DNA from: Ectobius pallidus
Taxonomy: Eukaryota > Arthropoda > Insecta > Blattodea > Ectobiidae
DNA: 64,000 nucleotides
NCBI GenBank assembly: GCA_964059195.1
Contig: CAXKWD010000009.1
Location: 90,617,432-90,681,431 of the forward strand
Direction: 5' to 3'
Shown one piece after another: positions 23,300 to 35,836 of this stretch; the stretch's first letter is position 1, and each line of letters starts with the position of its first letter. Both the position numbers and the translations under genes were made by a program. Below the pieces are notes generated by a model. That model did no database searches. It was given only the letters and a program-made list of their open reading frames with translations, and was not told the DNA's origin.

Positions 23300-26200
23300 A
23301 TTACATCTTTATAATGCATGAGCAAAATCTATACAAGTTAAAATAGAAGTTGTTTGTCAACGTCAGTGAAATTAAAGTGTACCGTTATTAAAGAGAGGTC
23401 AGATCGTAAAGAAGGTTTGCGTATCAACGCTAATATGATGGTTCTTTTAAATGTAGGCCTAAGTACTGTACTAACATATTTTTAATTCGTGGAAAGGACT
23501 ATTGTACCATTATGACATCGTTGTAGAACTATTTTGTGTAATATTTTGTCAAACTGCCACAAAACCTGGACTCCATGGAACTAGGCAGAGAAAGATTTTC
23601 CCTAATTCCGATAAATGTTTACAACAGTGTTTTTACTAACTTTGGTGAAATCTCTACTTAAGTTATTAATTGCAGTGTACGATTTATGTAATGTTTTCCC
23701 ACTTCGATATAGGCCTATATTTCCCTTTGGTTTATTGTTCCTTAGTTTTCAATCTACATATTCGTTCCACTGTGACTTTCTTATTTTTAACTTTACTTGA
23801 CATTCTTGACTTTGGTTTTATCACATTTCCTTGCATTGTCCATTACTGTCCTTCCTGTGATATCACAAGCATCGAGTGGTTTCTATTATCTGACTTTCCA
23901 GCGCTCTGTTTATGTATCCAGACACTTAGAAAAGCAATGTCATTAAGTTTTTTTCCTGAACGCAAAAAAGTATTTAGTATTTTTAAAGCGTAAGAAGATA
24001 TTTCGGCTGTGACTGTGAAAACTGCGTCGTAAAAATGTATTAAACTGAGGAACGAATTTCAAACAATCATGAGTGTATTGGAACAATTCGCACTAGCTTA
24101 TGTAGCCTATATCAACAATAGCTTGATTTTCGTTGTACAGCGATTCAACAAAGAAGCAGGATTTTTAGTAAGTTAATAACAATAAATAATTATAATAGTA
24201 CACGGAAAATTATTGAACGGGCTTGAGCCCCACGGGTACTGCAGTTATTTATTAATGAATGTAGGTTAGGTTATGCTAATGTGTTATGCATTTCAAATTC
24301 CAAGTTTGTGAATTAGATTTGTGATTAGAAATAAGGAGACAAACATTTTTTTCCCATTGCGCGCTAGATTTAGGAAATACGCATTCTGCGTTCCCGATAC
24401 ACCTTAGGCCTTCCTGACTTTCTCATGAAATAGACTATTGGCTCAGTCTCCACACAACACTCTAACACATTTTAAAACGTTTAGTTCTATTCATAAAATG
24501 TTGTTCTACGGTACACTTGAAGTAGCCTACTTACTATTCTTTTAGCCTACTTTCAGTAGCTTATCAAATTATCCACAATTGAAGACATAGGCCTACTGTT
24601 CGTGCCATTTTAAGATGATCTCGTCCCAAACCATCGTCTATCTACAAAAGAATATAATAGCATTGTTCCCTAATTCGAAAATCTGCACCCACACAGACTC
24701 CGACAAAGAACAGGTGCTCTTGTAGTCGCGTGGATTTCCACAGTGTTTCCGCTGTCATTCACCTCTTCTCAAGTGAAGTAAATGTGCTGTGGTACGTATT
24801 TGACAACATTGTACTGGACTGCAGACAAGTGTGAATAAGCCTAATTACTAAAAAAGTTAGTAAATTACTAATATATACGCTGTTGGTAGGAGCACCAATT
24901 TTCCTTAACTCTGTACAGTCTATTGCTGTGATCACTGCTCTGAAAACGAACTTTAGAGCTCGAAAATAGCTTATTAGGAGTAGGTAATGTTTATAGAGTA
25001 AGTAACCTTAGGTAAATTGCATAGTCCTCACTTCCTTCCCCTCAACTGTCACTTTCACCGATACATACAATGAACGCACGTGTTAAGCATTGAGATAATT
25101 CAGGAAAACCATCATTCCAGAACATAAACAGTAAGGTGACAATTATTAGAAGTACAAATCATTAAAGCTTATAAGATTCTCAAATGTTTGAAAATGTAAG
25201 GAGAGAAGACTATATAATTGAAATGTAAAACAGAATTATGTGCAGTTTTAGTTGATATAAGCGCCATGTTTTCAGCTAGATCAGCATCAAAACGCAGTAT
25301 TCTCTCGATCTTCCTCTTTCCCCACCCCATAATTTCCCCCTCTAGATTCTTTATGGACCACCCATGCCATGGGACTGCCAATACATCATCTGTACAGCGC
25401 GAACTTTCAGGCAACAATGTCCTACATCTCAGTCCGGAAACAGTGGTTGCCTAAACATCCATGTGTTTACCTGCTGTTCTATTTGGACCTTACTAGTCTG
25501 TGATTTATCACTAAAGGTTTTATATTTTTCTTTTGTTAAATTTTTAAATATATGCTATCTCCAAGTTAGCTGAAACATGTAGGAACAAATATTCCTTACC
25601 TATGTTTCCCTTTACGCTATTTAATAGGCTACAGGAAAATATAAGTTATTGACAAATTAGTCTAATGCGGCGTTCCCAAATACTGGCTCAATTTCTTGTT
25701 ACCAGGTTTTGGAGCGTGCTCATGATAGGCCTATCAAGTTCTAAAATTATCTAGAATTCTAAATTTGTTTATGAATTTATGTACACTATTTTCCATATTT
25801 CACCTTCATTTTTATTTTGAAAGGGTTATAAGTGGGGAGCCTATTTTACGGTAAATGAAAATGATAAATATCAGACAAAGTTCGGTTAATTTTAGTGTTA
25901 TTTCGAATTAAAACCAAATAGATTTACAGCTCATGTGATGCAAAATATTCTACATTTGTGGCAAAAAAAAAATCAAATTACCTTGGATTTTAGGCCATTC
26001 ATTTTGTAGATTTTAACATTTGTTACCAACTTGTCATTAGTGTAGAAAAACTGGTGAACACTTCTTATCGACGGTGCATTGAGGATAGGCCTATAAATTA
26101 CTAGGCACCAAAATACAGCTATTAGACTATATGTTGAATTAAAATATAGAATAAATTAACTGTCCTTAATTTAAATAGTTCTAAACTTTAGCAAAAATCA

Positions 26201-26410
26201 GTTTACTTGAACATATCTATACGTCAGATTTAGTTTCATTTGAATAAATAATCATCTTGTAGTTCTTTACACTTGTAGGCATATCATTGACATAGGCCTA
26301 CCTCCAATTAAACATGCACTTGGTTTATTGAATATTTATCGTAAGATTATTAATTTGCACATATTTTATGCGACTTTCGGTAAATGTCCTCTTAAAAATG
26401 CATTTTTAAA
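23300..26410. other. No recognisable feature
   Basis: AT-rich DNA with several AGGCCT motifs (23455, 23711, 24403, 24590, 25726, 26089, 26293). The overlapping frames at 23615-23993 and 25169-25573 (60-107 codons) have no identifiable domains or neighbouring splice structure. Confidence 0.45.
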
Positions 26411-26528
<118 letters not shown>

Positions 26529-26924
26529 CAAGGGATGGCTGCCCCAATTACTAGGGCAACCCTAGGGTTCAGCTTACCAATTAATCTAGACGAAAATGTA
26601 TTTTAAAAAATCAGTAGAAGAAAACAAAATCTAATATCGGTAAAACAATTTCCTTGAAAAATTGAATTTCGTTCCAAAACAATTTTTTTAGTGCAAAATA
26701 TTTTGTGATTTTCCCAAACGTAAAAGGATAATATTTTGTTCTAGAAGTGCATGAAACAAACGAGTCATTTTATCATAGGTAAAAACCAATTCCTGAATCC
26801 GTCACTCGCGGAAACTAGGTATCCCTAATTATAAGATAGGTTGCAGCATTTTGCTTTGGTAAGATTTATATTTCATTAAAACAGCAAGGACTAGTATTAA
26901 GAATAACGAAAACTGAAATGTAAT

Positions 26925-27130
26925 TCCCAACATGACAGCCTGGATTTCTGTTCCCAATGTAGCTGGTTCGATCCCGGCTCAGTTCGATGGCGTTTATGTG
27001 TTTATAAATGTGTCGGGCCCATGTCTGTAGATTTACAGGAAAAAAACTCCTGCGGGACAAAATTCCGGCACGCGGCGACTCTCAGAGGCCTAAGTTGCAG
27101 TAAACCCCCGTCGTTAAATAACACAAAAAC
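26925..27130 (+). mobile_element. tRNA-derived SINE ('GTCGATGGC' family), degenerate head
   Basis: The B box 'ggttcgatccc' near 26970 is followed by 'cgatggcgtttatgtgt', 'cccatgtctgtagatttac', 'aactcctgcgggacaaaatt', 'ccggcac' and the 3' terminal 'cgtcgttaaataa'. The copy at 50305-50541 matches throughout. The A box and 5' half of the tRNA-like head are too decayed to read. Confidence 0.75.
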
Positions 27131-27315
27131 AATCCAACAACGATACGTATTAACACTTAATATTATAAGAAGTCTAACCTAGGCTTGAAAGTTGTTGTAG
27201 CCCACATTTGTACAGCAATAACAATCCTTCTTGTTAGGTCAAATGTTAAATACAGCAAGCTATAATAATTATGTAAATACATTTACAATGTTTTCAAGCT
27301 AGACTACCAATAGAG

Positions 27316-28390
27316 GAGGGTGACCATTTTTAAAAAATGAACAGCAAAAAAAGGAATAGCCTACTCAGGCACGTTGTTTGGATTATCTAGAAACCAGGAT
27401 TCATAATTAGGTAAATGTTATAAATATTCTATTTAATTATTACATTTTAATTTAAATCAATAAAGTGAACAATTCTTAACTTTAAACTACATCATCATAC
27501 AGTCACTGTCAAACTTATTCCAAAAATACATGCAGTATCTCTACAAATAGTAACCAACAATACTTTTACCTTATTAAATCCTTGCCTAAGTCTTAGCTTA
27601 ATTGAAGTTTCTTAGACAAAATCTTAGTTACACTTCACTGCATCCGAGATCTGAATCAGTCTTTCTTTGATGTTTCTTTATTTCCTGCAAAAGTTTTGGA
27701 TGTTCTAAGAGAAAATTGTAAGAACTTACGGAAGATACATGGAGGAAATTTGTTTTTGCACGACTTAACTAATTAGTGGTACTTACGAATGTTGTTGCCG
27801 TGGATCGTAAGTTGACATTCCCACACGCAATCTTGTTGCTATGTGCGGTAAGAGTTTCAGTGCTGTTATGAATTTACTTACGCCACACTCCATAATAAGC
27901 CTTTATGGACAAGGCCCCCCCAGGACAAATATTCGGTTCGCATAACAACAAACACATGCGAATCACTTTCTGAAATAAACATCTGTCTTTAAGAATGTAT
28001 ATACATAATATTTTCAGGTAATATCACAATTAATATAATTAAATTGATATAAATAATCATCGTGCAAAAAATAGCACGCAATACTCGTGCCGTAAGCGCA
28101 TAACGGATCTCGGAAATTGAAAAAAACTCTTTCCTCGATCCGTATGCATCGCTTACGGCACTTGTATCGCAATATACTATTTGACCATAGCCTAACCATA
28201 GCTTAACAGCTTAAACATTAAACCTGTTCTTATCATCTGACCACAGAGAAAAAAAAATGAAAACGGACATTAAGAAATGAGTTAAGAAAGGACTTTTTCC
28301 GTCCCGTTAAAGTTTTTTCGGGATAACGGGACCAGTCAATATATAAGTTAAAAGGACCATCCCCTTAAAAAGGGACGTCTGGTAATCCTA
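27316..28390. mobile_element. Possible ~1.07 kb hAT-like element
   Basis: The left 'agggtgaccatttttaaaaa' and the inverted right 'taggattaccagacgtccct' resemble the TAGGGTGACCA-type ends seen in hAT elements. The flanking octamers (caatagag and ctataaac) agree at only 5 of 8 positions. No transposase was found. The pairing of these ends is uncertain. Confidence 0.3.
28071..28180. repeat. Inverted repeat with ~43-bp arms
   Basis: The left arm at 28071-28113 and the right arm at 28136-28180 share 'gtgccgtaagcg' and 'acggatc' in inverted order, separated by about 22 bases. It could form a hairpin and may be a small MITE. Confidence 0.6.
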
Positions 28391-28753
28391 CTATAAACCC
28401 TATTATGTAAATGAATATAAATTTCAACACATAAATCAAAGTATGTAACAATTTTAAATTTAAAATGTTTAGAACTTAAGTAGGCCTATAATTTATAACT
28501 TATCTGAGCATAACCCATAGGGATCAAACATAGGCCTATATACACAGATCGTCCACTTTAAGTTCAGGCATGATAGCCTATAGGCCCGTTAATAAAACAC
28601 TAGTTAAAATAATAAAAACTTGTTGGGCTATGTTAGATCCTCCTTGTATGTGTTTTTCGTATGCATTTCAGCATTAAAAATGCCATCTTTAGTCTGTTGA
28701 TTTGAAGATGGAAAACATCATGTTTGTATGGGCCAAACACTATATGTGTTACT

Positions 28754-29202
28754 ACACCATTTCAACCTCAATTTCGGAAAAAGTAATTTCAATTTCGGAA
28801 AAAGTAATTTCAAATTCGGAAAAAGTAATTTCAATTTCGGAAAAAGTAATCTCAATTTCGGAAAAAGTAACTTCAATTTCGGAAATACGAGGGCTATTTT
28901 TTAAAACATTCGATGGGGCATAAAATGAAAACCACAGTGAAAATCCAAACTGTTTTATTTGGAACATTTAGGTACACCTTCTAGCTACTTCTCTACATAA
29001 TCTCACTCCGATTGAGTCATTTGTCCTAGCGTGGTACCAACTTTACTATACCCTCTTCATAGCCCTCGTATTTCCGAAATTGAAGTTACTTTTTCCGAAT
29101 TTGAAATTACCTTTTCCGAAATTGAAATTACTTTTTCCGAAATTGGAATTACTTTTTCCGAAATCGAAATTACTTTTTCCGAAATTGAGGTTGAAAAGGT
29201 GT
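28754..29202. mobile_element. Foldback-like element of inverted 21-bp arrays
   Basis: The left arm (28762-28885) is six tandem 21-bp units of the form 'aatttcggaaaaagta'. The right arm (29071-29196) is the inverted array. The outermost 'acacc-tttcaacctcaattt' is also inverted at both ends (28754 and 29202). Because 21 is a multiple of three, each arm stays open and encodes heptads (ISEKVIS or its antisense). The arrangement resembles Drosophila Foldback elements, whose long inverted repeats are made of short tandem units. No target duplication is visible. The centre holds a mariner relic (28886-29070). Confidence 0.8.
28886..29070 (-). pseudogene. mariner relic with transposase C-terminal remnant
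   Basis: Bounded by 'tacgagggctat' and its inverse 'atagccctcgta', each including the outer TA dinucleotide expected of mariner insertions. On the minus strand a decayed frame reads YEEGIVKLVPR-stop, with further stops and a later DYVEK-stop in a shifted frame. This fits the mariner transposase tail pattern 'FYxxGIxKLxxRWxKC...GDYxE'. It is only 185 bp long, so nearly all of the gene is deleted. It sits exactly at the dyad of the flanking arrays: removing it leaves 'ttcggaaaTAtttccgaa'. Confidence 0.6.
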
Positions 29203-29554
29203 GGATCTTCTTTTTCATTAAATCCAACTAACTTAATTCCCTCGGAAATTCAACCTTAAATGCACGAGACTCAATTTCTCGCACGATATACGAACCCATG
29301 CCGGACTGCATAGAAAACAATTAACTCAGTGATAAGGCCCATATTTATTTCTTGTACCTAATTCTGTAAGTTTACATTAATTTTACATAAATTTGTCTCT
29401 TATTTTCTTTTACATAGTTTGATTACACATGAAGACAAGCTATTGTATCACATAGGACACATTATGCATTAAAGGGTTAACTCTTTTTTTTTCATTAGCC
29501 TACAAAAACATGTTCAGACAATGAACAAGGGAATTTTATGGTAGGTATTAAATA
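29203..29554. other. No recognisable feature
   Basis: AT-rich DNA between two foldback structures. Confidence 0.5.
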
Positions 29555-29816
29555 AATTCTAGAGTGATAGGGAAAAAAGCGAGTAAGTAAAAAAGCCAAA
29601 GTTTCAGGAGAGACAAAAACAATTTATTTTCACAGCATTGTTACAATATTTAGTTCAGCCTTCCCAGATATTTTTACATATTATAAGATGCTTTATAAAA
29701 ATATATGGTGAACTGAACTAAATATTGTCACAATGCTGAGGAAATAAATTGTTTTTTGTCTCTCCTGAAAATTTGATCATTTGACTTGTTCGCTTTTTCC
29801 CTAACACTCTAGAATT
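29555..29816. mobile_element. Foldback-type MITE, 262 bp
   Basis: Inverted arms of about 105 bp begin AATTCTAGAGTGATAGGGAA on the left and AATTCTAGAGTGTTAGGGAA inverted on the right. The inner 'ttcaggagagacaaaa' and 'aatatttagttcag' blocks also match. The loop is about 50 bp. The outermost ends are palindromic (aattctaga), which hides the target duplication. Confidence 0.75.
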
Positions 29817-29819
29817 CCA

Positions 29820-29915
29820 ATCCGGTGTTTGCGCTTACGAGTAGAGAAACAAACGGACACTCAGATTAGCAGGCCACGGGATTCGAACCTCCCGAATAGA
29901 TGTCCATCTAATTTG
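29820..29915 (-). mobile_element. Possible SINE/tRNA-head fragment
   Basis: On the minus strand 'gaggttcgaatcccgtggcc' is a good B box. No A box or tail is convincing. It directly abuts the MITE ending at 29816. Confidence 0.35.
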
Positions 29916-30184
29916 ATGTGTTCTCTTTTCTGCCATTCATAACATGGCAGTCCTACTTAATTGATAAATAACACGTAATTAATTTAAAAATACGAAAGGT
30001 CACTTTGGTGATTTTATTTGTAGTATACGGATTACAAACCACTTGTGCCGCTTTTACTCACAACGAAACTCACTATCTCCTTCCCCGAGTCGCGCTCCAT
30101 AGAGTAATATTTCCAGTGTTGCAATTAGTGTAATGACGTAGCCGAAGCGAACGAGTACAGTACACTCGTAGCCAATGGCAACAC

Positions 30185-30250
30185 TAACCGCAAGGGGAAA
30201 AAAAAACACATAAAGAGCAACAAGATTTGAACCATCTTCCATTAATTGAG
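30185..30250 (-). mobile_element. Possible SINE fragment
   Basis: A minus-strand B-box-like 'gatggttcaaatcttgt' is followed by a T-rich run, as in the SINE inside repeat copy A. Very short. Confidence 0.3.
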
Positions 30251-30602
30251 AAAAGCCATGACGTGTCTATTTTACAGATCATTAGTGTTCCTCCTTAATA
30301 TAGCTAATATGAAAATCATAAGAGTTGATTGTTTTAATGGTGAATTTAATACTGAAATAACTCGTAGCTTTCCGTTGTTATTTTCCTCCGTCTAATTGAC
30401 GTGTAGAAAGGGTTTGTTAAAATGTGGCCCGCAATGTGTTTCCTAATTGGACGGAGAAATGAATCAATTAACAAAATACCTTTATTTCTCTTCTCAGATA
30501 GGCACTATTAAATATAATAGGATTGCTCTGCAATACGATGTTTACTAATAGAGACAGCATCATGTTTTGCTTATATAGGCTGATTATTAATCTAAGCTTA
30601 AT

Positions 30603-30613
30603 ATTATTGTTAC

Positions 30614-30649
<36 letters not shown>

Positions 30650-30687
30650 CATCATCATCATCATCATCATAATAATAATAATAATTT
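30603..30687. repeat. Compound (TTA)n(TCA)n(TAA)n microsatellite
   Basis: Three adjacent trinucleotide tracts, the first and last being reverse complements of each other. Confidence 0.95.
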
Positions 30688-30779
30688 CCATAACATTGTC
30701 ATGAACGCCTATTGTCATTGTCATTGTCTATTACGTTTTGAGAATTTATTCACGTTTTGAAGACCTCTGAATAAAAAGA

Positions 30780-31210
30780 TACTATTTTCAGAACCATGTC
30801 TGTCAGTCTATGTATCTCTATGTATGTATGTCTGTGAACAGCACAGTTGGAGAACGAGACATTATAAAAACCTAATAACTTATTGTTTTGTTATGGTTTG
30901 ATACTTTTACGGGGATGTGACACAGAGATTAACGACGATTTTCTTTTAACTTTCACTACCACTTTACATAAAGATCATTTCATTTTTCGCGATTTTTTGA
31001 AGAAAAAAAAGTTCTAACGATTTCGTCTTAATTTTGCATGGAGAACTTATGCCAAGGAGTAATTTTTTTTCGTTACAATTCTCTGAGGGGTAATTATGTA
31101 CAAACTCTTGCGACAGATAGCCTAAACCTTTGCACGAGATTGAAGCAACTGAATACTCACTCTTTGCAATATGGCGTCTTATTTTATGGCAGAATTGGAA
31201 GAAATTCTAT
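30780..31210 (+). repeat. 'ggggatgtgaca' dispersed repeat, copy 1
   Basis: Contains 'ggggatgtgacacagagatt', 'acataaagat', 'tcgcgatttttt', 'cttaattttgcatggag' and 'ctctttgcaatatggc' in the same order as copies at 53640-53905 and, in part, 53362-53612 and 54720-54922. The upstream 'gtctgt' runs and 'gaacgagacat' are shared with 54760-54810. No termini or coding capacity are seen, so the class is unknown. Confidence 0.65.
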
Positions 31211-31214
31211 TTTG

Positions 31215-32855
31215 CATTCTTAGGGTGGAGATAACTATGTGAGTGTAAGATCACATTTTTTTATTGATTTCTTTCATCATTAGTGCTATTATTGTATGAT
31301 TTCTCCCATGAAATAGAAAAGGAAGTTATATTTATTGAATTTGAACTTACATTAAAAATTTAACCTACTTTTTTTTTAAATGGGTTTTCAATATCGCTAC
31401 GGATCTTTTAATGGTAGAAGTAACCAATGTAGGATTAGTCCTATGTATAATGAATTTTAAGCTACCTTGAAACGGAAATAGGAACTGGTCTCGCTCCTAT
31501 CACTAACACATGACCATGAAGCTTCCATCTGACACTTATACAAAAATATGGAATAGTCTATTCATCATTTGTCAGATGCACACCCTTAAGGAAATAAGAT
31601 GTTAACAATAAAGTGTGGTAAAGATCAGGATATGTTTGTTAACTTGCATAAGTCCACAGTTGCATAACTAATACATCACAAGTAGACTATGCAGAATATA
31701 TTAAGCACTTGCAAAGTCTTGCCTGTATGGTGCTGCTCTCTTCCTGTAAAGCCTGTACTCCAAGTGGCATTGCGTAATTGAAAAGAAGCTCAAGCTCCCC
31801 TAAATCTAACGCATCGTGAGGCTGCCTCATAAAAGTTGTATGCCATTAGTTCAACAAGATAGCGCTAGTGGAGAATCAATAGTTGTGAAATAGAAATTCC
31901 TTATCTTTTTTTGATCTTCTGTTTTATCATATGGCGTATGTAGTAGGCTACTTAACCCTTCAACTGATAATCTATTCAATAGGATACTTGTATTTAACTC
32001 GAACCGAAAGAAAATTAAATATCATCTTAAATTACAAAATAAATGACAGAAATAAACTGTCAACTTAAACATTGTGATTAGTGTTTTCCCTGCAGTCAGG
32101 CATGATATGAGAAACTGAGTGTCCCACATTAGGGTTAAGAATTTAAGGCACTAATCCATTTTAACTATGAGATTTACAGGCTTATAAAACGATTCCTACA
32201 TACGTCTAAGATTTTTTATCCGTTCTTTTTATCTCTATTTTCCATATGGGCTATGGAATACTTAAAAAAGAGAAGCAATGATGAAGTTGCTTCCCTTTTG
32301 CTTAACTACCAGATTAATTTATTCCTGTTTTTATGTTTTAGATCGTTTATAAAATATTGCCTTGAATTATCTTAGCCTAAAGTAAAAAAATCTGGACTTC
32401 TTAATTTAAAACCTTTTTTTTTTAGTTTTTAAATTACTAAATTGACACTGTTGAATTATTTAAGTTAGTAAACACCCACTCTCGAAGGACTACACTTTTA
32501 AATTTATTGAGACGAATTTTGTTGTCAAATATTTTAATGTTATTAGCGAGAATCAATAAAACTGAACTTAATTTCACGTCCAAAGTGTTAACGAGTTACA
32601 AAACAGGGAGAGCAGAAACATAGGCTATCATTTAGCAAGTAACAGACATCAAAACTTTAACCCTTAAATTGGTAATGTATCCTATAGGATAGGCCTACTT
32701 TAGTTTGTCTTAAATTTGTAATTAAATAACGGGAAAGATATAGGAAGAAACGTTTCAGTTTGATGTATGATGGATAGAATTTATTACTATAACTTTCCCA
32801 ACTTAGGGATAACCAATATAAGTAAACCAAACAATGAAGAATACAAGGTAGCAAC
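31215..32855. other. No recognisable feature
   Basis: AT-rich DNA, one AGGCCT motif at 32691. No gene supported. Confidence 0.45.
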
Positions 32856-32864
32856 GATCTAACA

Positions 32865-33117
32865 CAGCGTTCCTCAACCTTTTTGAACCCGAGGACCTAT
32901 AAAATGTGTAAAAAATTTTACGGGCCCCTAATTGTACATCCCTATATTCTTAATATTTGGGGTATTAATTATAGGTCATTGTAACGAAATACGTAAAAAA
33001 AATGTTACTTCTTTACTTTCCACTTGCTTTATGATATTTTTTTTTTATGTCTACGGACCATCTGCACCATCTTAGCGGACCACCAGTGGTCCGCGGACCA
33101 TAGGTTGAGAAACGCTG
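32865..33117. mobile_element. hAT MITE, 253 bp, perfect 8-bp TSD
   Basis: The ends CAGCGTTCCTCAACCT and, inverted, CAGCGTTTCTCAACCT match at 15 of 16 positions and follow the CAG(T/C)G...CTCAACCT pattern familiar from hAT elements. ATCTAACA flanks both sides (32857-32864 and 33118-33125). The right half contains 'gtggtccgcggaccat'. It has no coding capacity. Confidence 0.92.
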
Positions 33118-33283
33118 ATCTAACACAATCACATTTTAACACGAACTTAGAACATATAAATAAGCTAAAAGGGAGGTGTGGCACATAAATGGTTTCTCAT
33201 GATAGGCCTATTTATAGAATATTTAAGAGTTTCTAACCCTATGTAAGCCTGCTTTTATGCAGTTCAGAAACTCTTATCTGCTT

Positions 33284-33829
33284 GTCTTCTGTCAAGAAAT
33301 CTAAAAATTAAAATTTATAAGACAATTATCCTGCCGGTTGTATAATATGGATATGAGACATGGTCTCTTACTCTTCGGGAAGAACATAATCTGGGAGTGT
33401 TCAAAAACAGGGTGCTTAGGAAAATATTGGGCCTTAGATATGAAAATGGGGACTGGAGAAAACTGCATAACGAGGAGCTTCATAACCTTTACTCGTCATG
33501 GGATATAGTAAGGGTAATTAAATCACGGAAGATGAAATGGGCTGGAGATGTTGCGCGCTTGGGGGAAGAAAGATATATCTAAAAAATATTGACGGGGAGA
33601 CCGGAAGGGAAATTACCACTTGGAAGACCTAGACGCAGGTGGGAGGACAATATTAGAATAGATTGAAGGGAAGTCGGATTTGCGAGGGATGGTTGGATGG
33701 AGTTAGCACAGAATAGGGTTGAATGGCGGGCTCAGGTAAGCGCGACAATGAACCTTCGTGTTCCATAAAATAGATAATATTCCTTTAGCTTACTTAGGAA
33801 TTGTCTATTGGCATGAAGTAAGTAAGTAA
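33284..33829 (+). pseudogene. LINE 3' end: C-terminal ORF2 remnant and tail
   Basis: One frame can be read from about 33286 to the stop at 33766-33768. It contains LKIKIYKTIILPVV, YETWSLTLREEHN, KLHNEELHNLYSS, MKWAGDVARLGEE and then PLGRPRRRWEDNI, MNLRVP-stop. This is the C-terminal region, downstream of the reverse transcriptase, of a widespread arthropod non-LTR retrotransposon. It is broken by in-frame stops (after ILPVV and after the I of RIDxREV) and by a frame change near 33582. The 3' untranslated part ends in a short (AAGT)n tail at about 33815-33829, typical of a 5'-truncated insertion. The exact LINE clade is not determined. The catalytic domains are absent. Confidence 0.85.
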
Positions 33830-33830
33830 C

Positions 33831-34676
33831 CCTTTGTAAATTTTGAACTGTTTACAAAACCATATCTCTTACAAAATTATACAAACAATTAGTGATGGTA
33901 CTCCTAGCACCTATCATGAGCCCTAAGGTTTGTATTTTTCAGACAGTTGGTTTGTAAGTGACTTTGTTTTCGCTGTTTACTTCCTCAGGCTGCTTAATAC
34001 CTCAGGCTGCTTAATACTTCTCTCTGTGCGAATCGTTGGGTATATTATTTTTAATAGCGCGGAATAAATATAATTATTTTCACAAGTTAACTAACTTACA
34101 TTGAAAGCCATAGGCCTGCTATGAAAGTAAGTTAAGTAGGTTAAATTTTACAAAAATCTCAATACGTTATAGATTTTCTGTGTAAAAAGATAATGTATTA
34201 AGTTCAAATTGAGTCCACAGGTAAACATAGAAGATTATTAGCTTCTTATTTTGTTAGGATGTGATGAAGATGGATGGTATCCATGGTTACAGGTACAGAA
34301 CACGGCTACTGTGAGGTTCTCAGGTACGTCTTGATTACAGCCCTCTTAACAAGCAGCAACAAGGTGCGACACAAAAACAATCATAATCTCAAGATCAGAC
34401 GGCTTATTCATATTCCGGTGACAGATTCTATGTGTTTCTTTTGCTTTTGATCTCTGGCACTGAAGAGGTAGCGGAGATGACATTAACGAGATGACAATGT
34501 GCTTCTCTGCCGGGAAGTTAATTAGAAGCCGGGTTATTTTATGTAAATGAAATAAAACGATATGCTATATAGCAATGAAGATTTCATTTTCTCTTTAACT
34601 ATGTTTCATTCCGTATATATTTGAGACTAACAGAAAGAAGACTATTCGACCTTACGAACATTCCTTTTATAAGAAA
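33831..34676. other. No recognisable feature
   Basis: AT-rich DNA; no repeat or gene supported. Confidence 0.45.
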
Positions 34677-35533
34677 CTAGCTTAAAAGACCCGGCGTCGC
34701 CCGGGTTTTGTATTTTGTAATTGGAAATTAACTTATGAAGGATTTTCAATTTTAAATTCTAGGTCCTTATATAGGCATTTATAATTTGAAATAGGAAGAA
34801 CGACTTATTACACTCAAACTATTCCCTCAGAAAACGCTTGATATAGTTTTTTTTATGGCTCATAGAGGATCTAGAATTTTGCATCCCATCGCTTGTACAG
34901 TGCACACCAGCCTGGTAGAGGTTTAAATAAGAAGAAACAGAAATTCCTGTAACATAAAATTGTAATATCGAGGCGGGAAATTTCCCACTCGTATGTTACC
35001 ATAAAGCCGTTTTGGGGATGAAATTAAACAGAAAGCATTATCACTTTCATACTTTTCTCTCCAAAAACCTGCGATATAATATAATAATAATATACACATT
35101 ACCATACCTCGTTTTGTTTTCTCTATGTCCAGGGTAGAGAAAGTTATGTGATTCCATTATTTTAGTGGATTTCATTCTGTAATATTTATTTATAACATGA
35201 ATTATTTTGATAACTTCTCTTATTTGTCAAAAGTGCATTTCATTTGTTTTTCCCAAGCCCATCTGATACCATTTGGCAACAATATATTCTGTGATTTGGA
35301 ATTGATAATTCTATGTAAAATGGGATTAAGTATTTTCAAAAACATTTAATTTTTGGCATTTAGAATCAGAATTTTTCAAAATCCTTTCTTAGTGAGCACC
35401 TACATTATGAAACGAAGGTACTGTCAAAATTCCAAGTCTCTACCTGTTATAGTTTAGGCTGTACGTTGATTCCTGTCATTCAGTCAGTCAGTCAGTCAGT
35501 CAGTCAGGACAAAGCCTTTTATATATATAGAGA
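34677..35533 (+). mobile_element. 860 bp repeat with CCCGG hairpin and CAGT tail
   Basis: Starts 'ctagcttaaaagacccggcg', whose 'cccggcgtcgcccggg' can fold on itself, and ends with six or so CAGT units, 'gacaaagcc' and a TATATATAG run. Similar sequences are common repeats in insect genomes. I could not assign it to a LINE, Helitron or other class. A 60-codon minus-strand frame at 34923-35105 has no known domain. Confidence 0.5.
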
Positions 35534-35549
35534 TAAACACAGTAGGATC

Positions 35550-35550
<1 letters not shown>

Positions 35551-35634
<84 letters not shown>
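35551..35634. repeat. (AAT)n microsatellite
   Basis: About 84 bases of pure AAT repeat. Confidence 0.97.
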
Positions 35635-35836
35635 TTAATTGGATCTTTTTTCTTCAGAAACGAAATACAATGTTATGAGTAACCACAAAAAAAAACTGTT
35701 GAAACGAAATGCAGAGTTAAGAATTGAAATATCTGAAATGGGATATGTTGGTAAGAACATAACGAATATTTCTGTATACATTTTTAAAAATAGAATATGA
35801 CTCAATATTCATGTTTGTAAATGTTTGTCTTGATGG

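Noticed and set aside
28754..29202. CRISPR-like array of 21-bp repeats
   Set aside because: Units are directly contiguous with no unique spacers, are arranged as an inverted pair, and lie in eukaryotic DNA.
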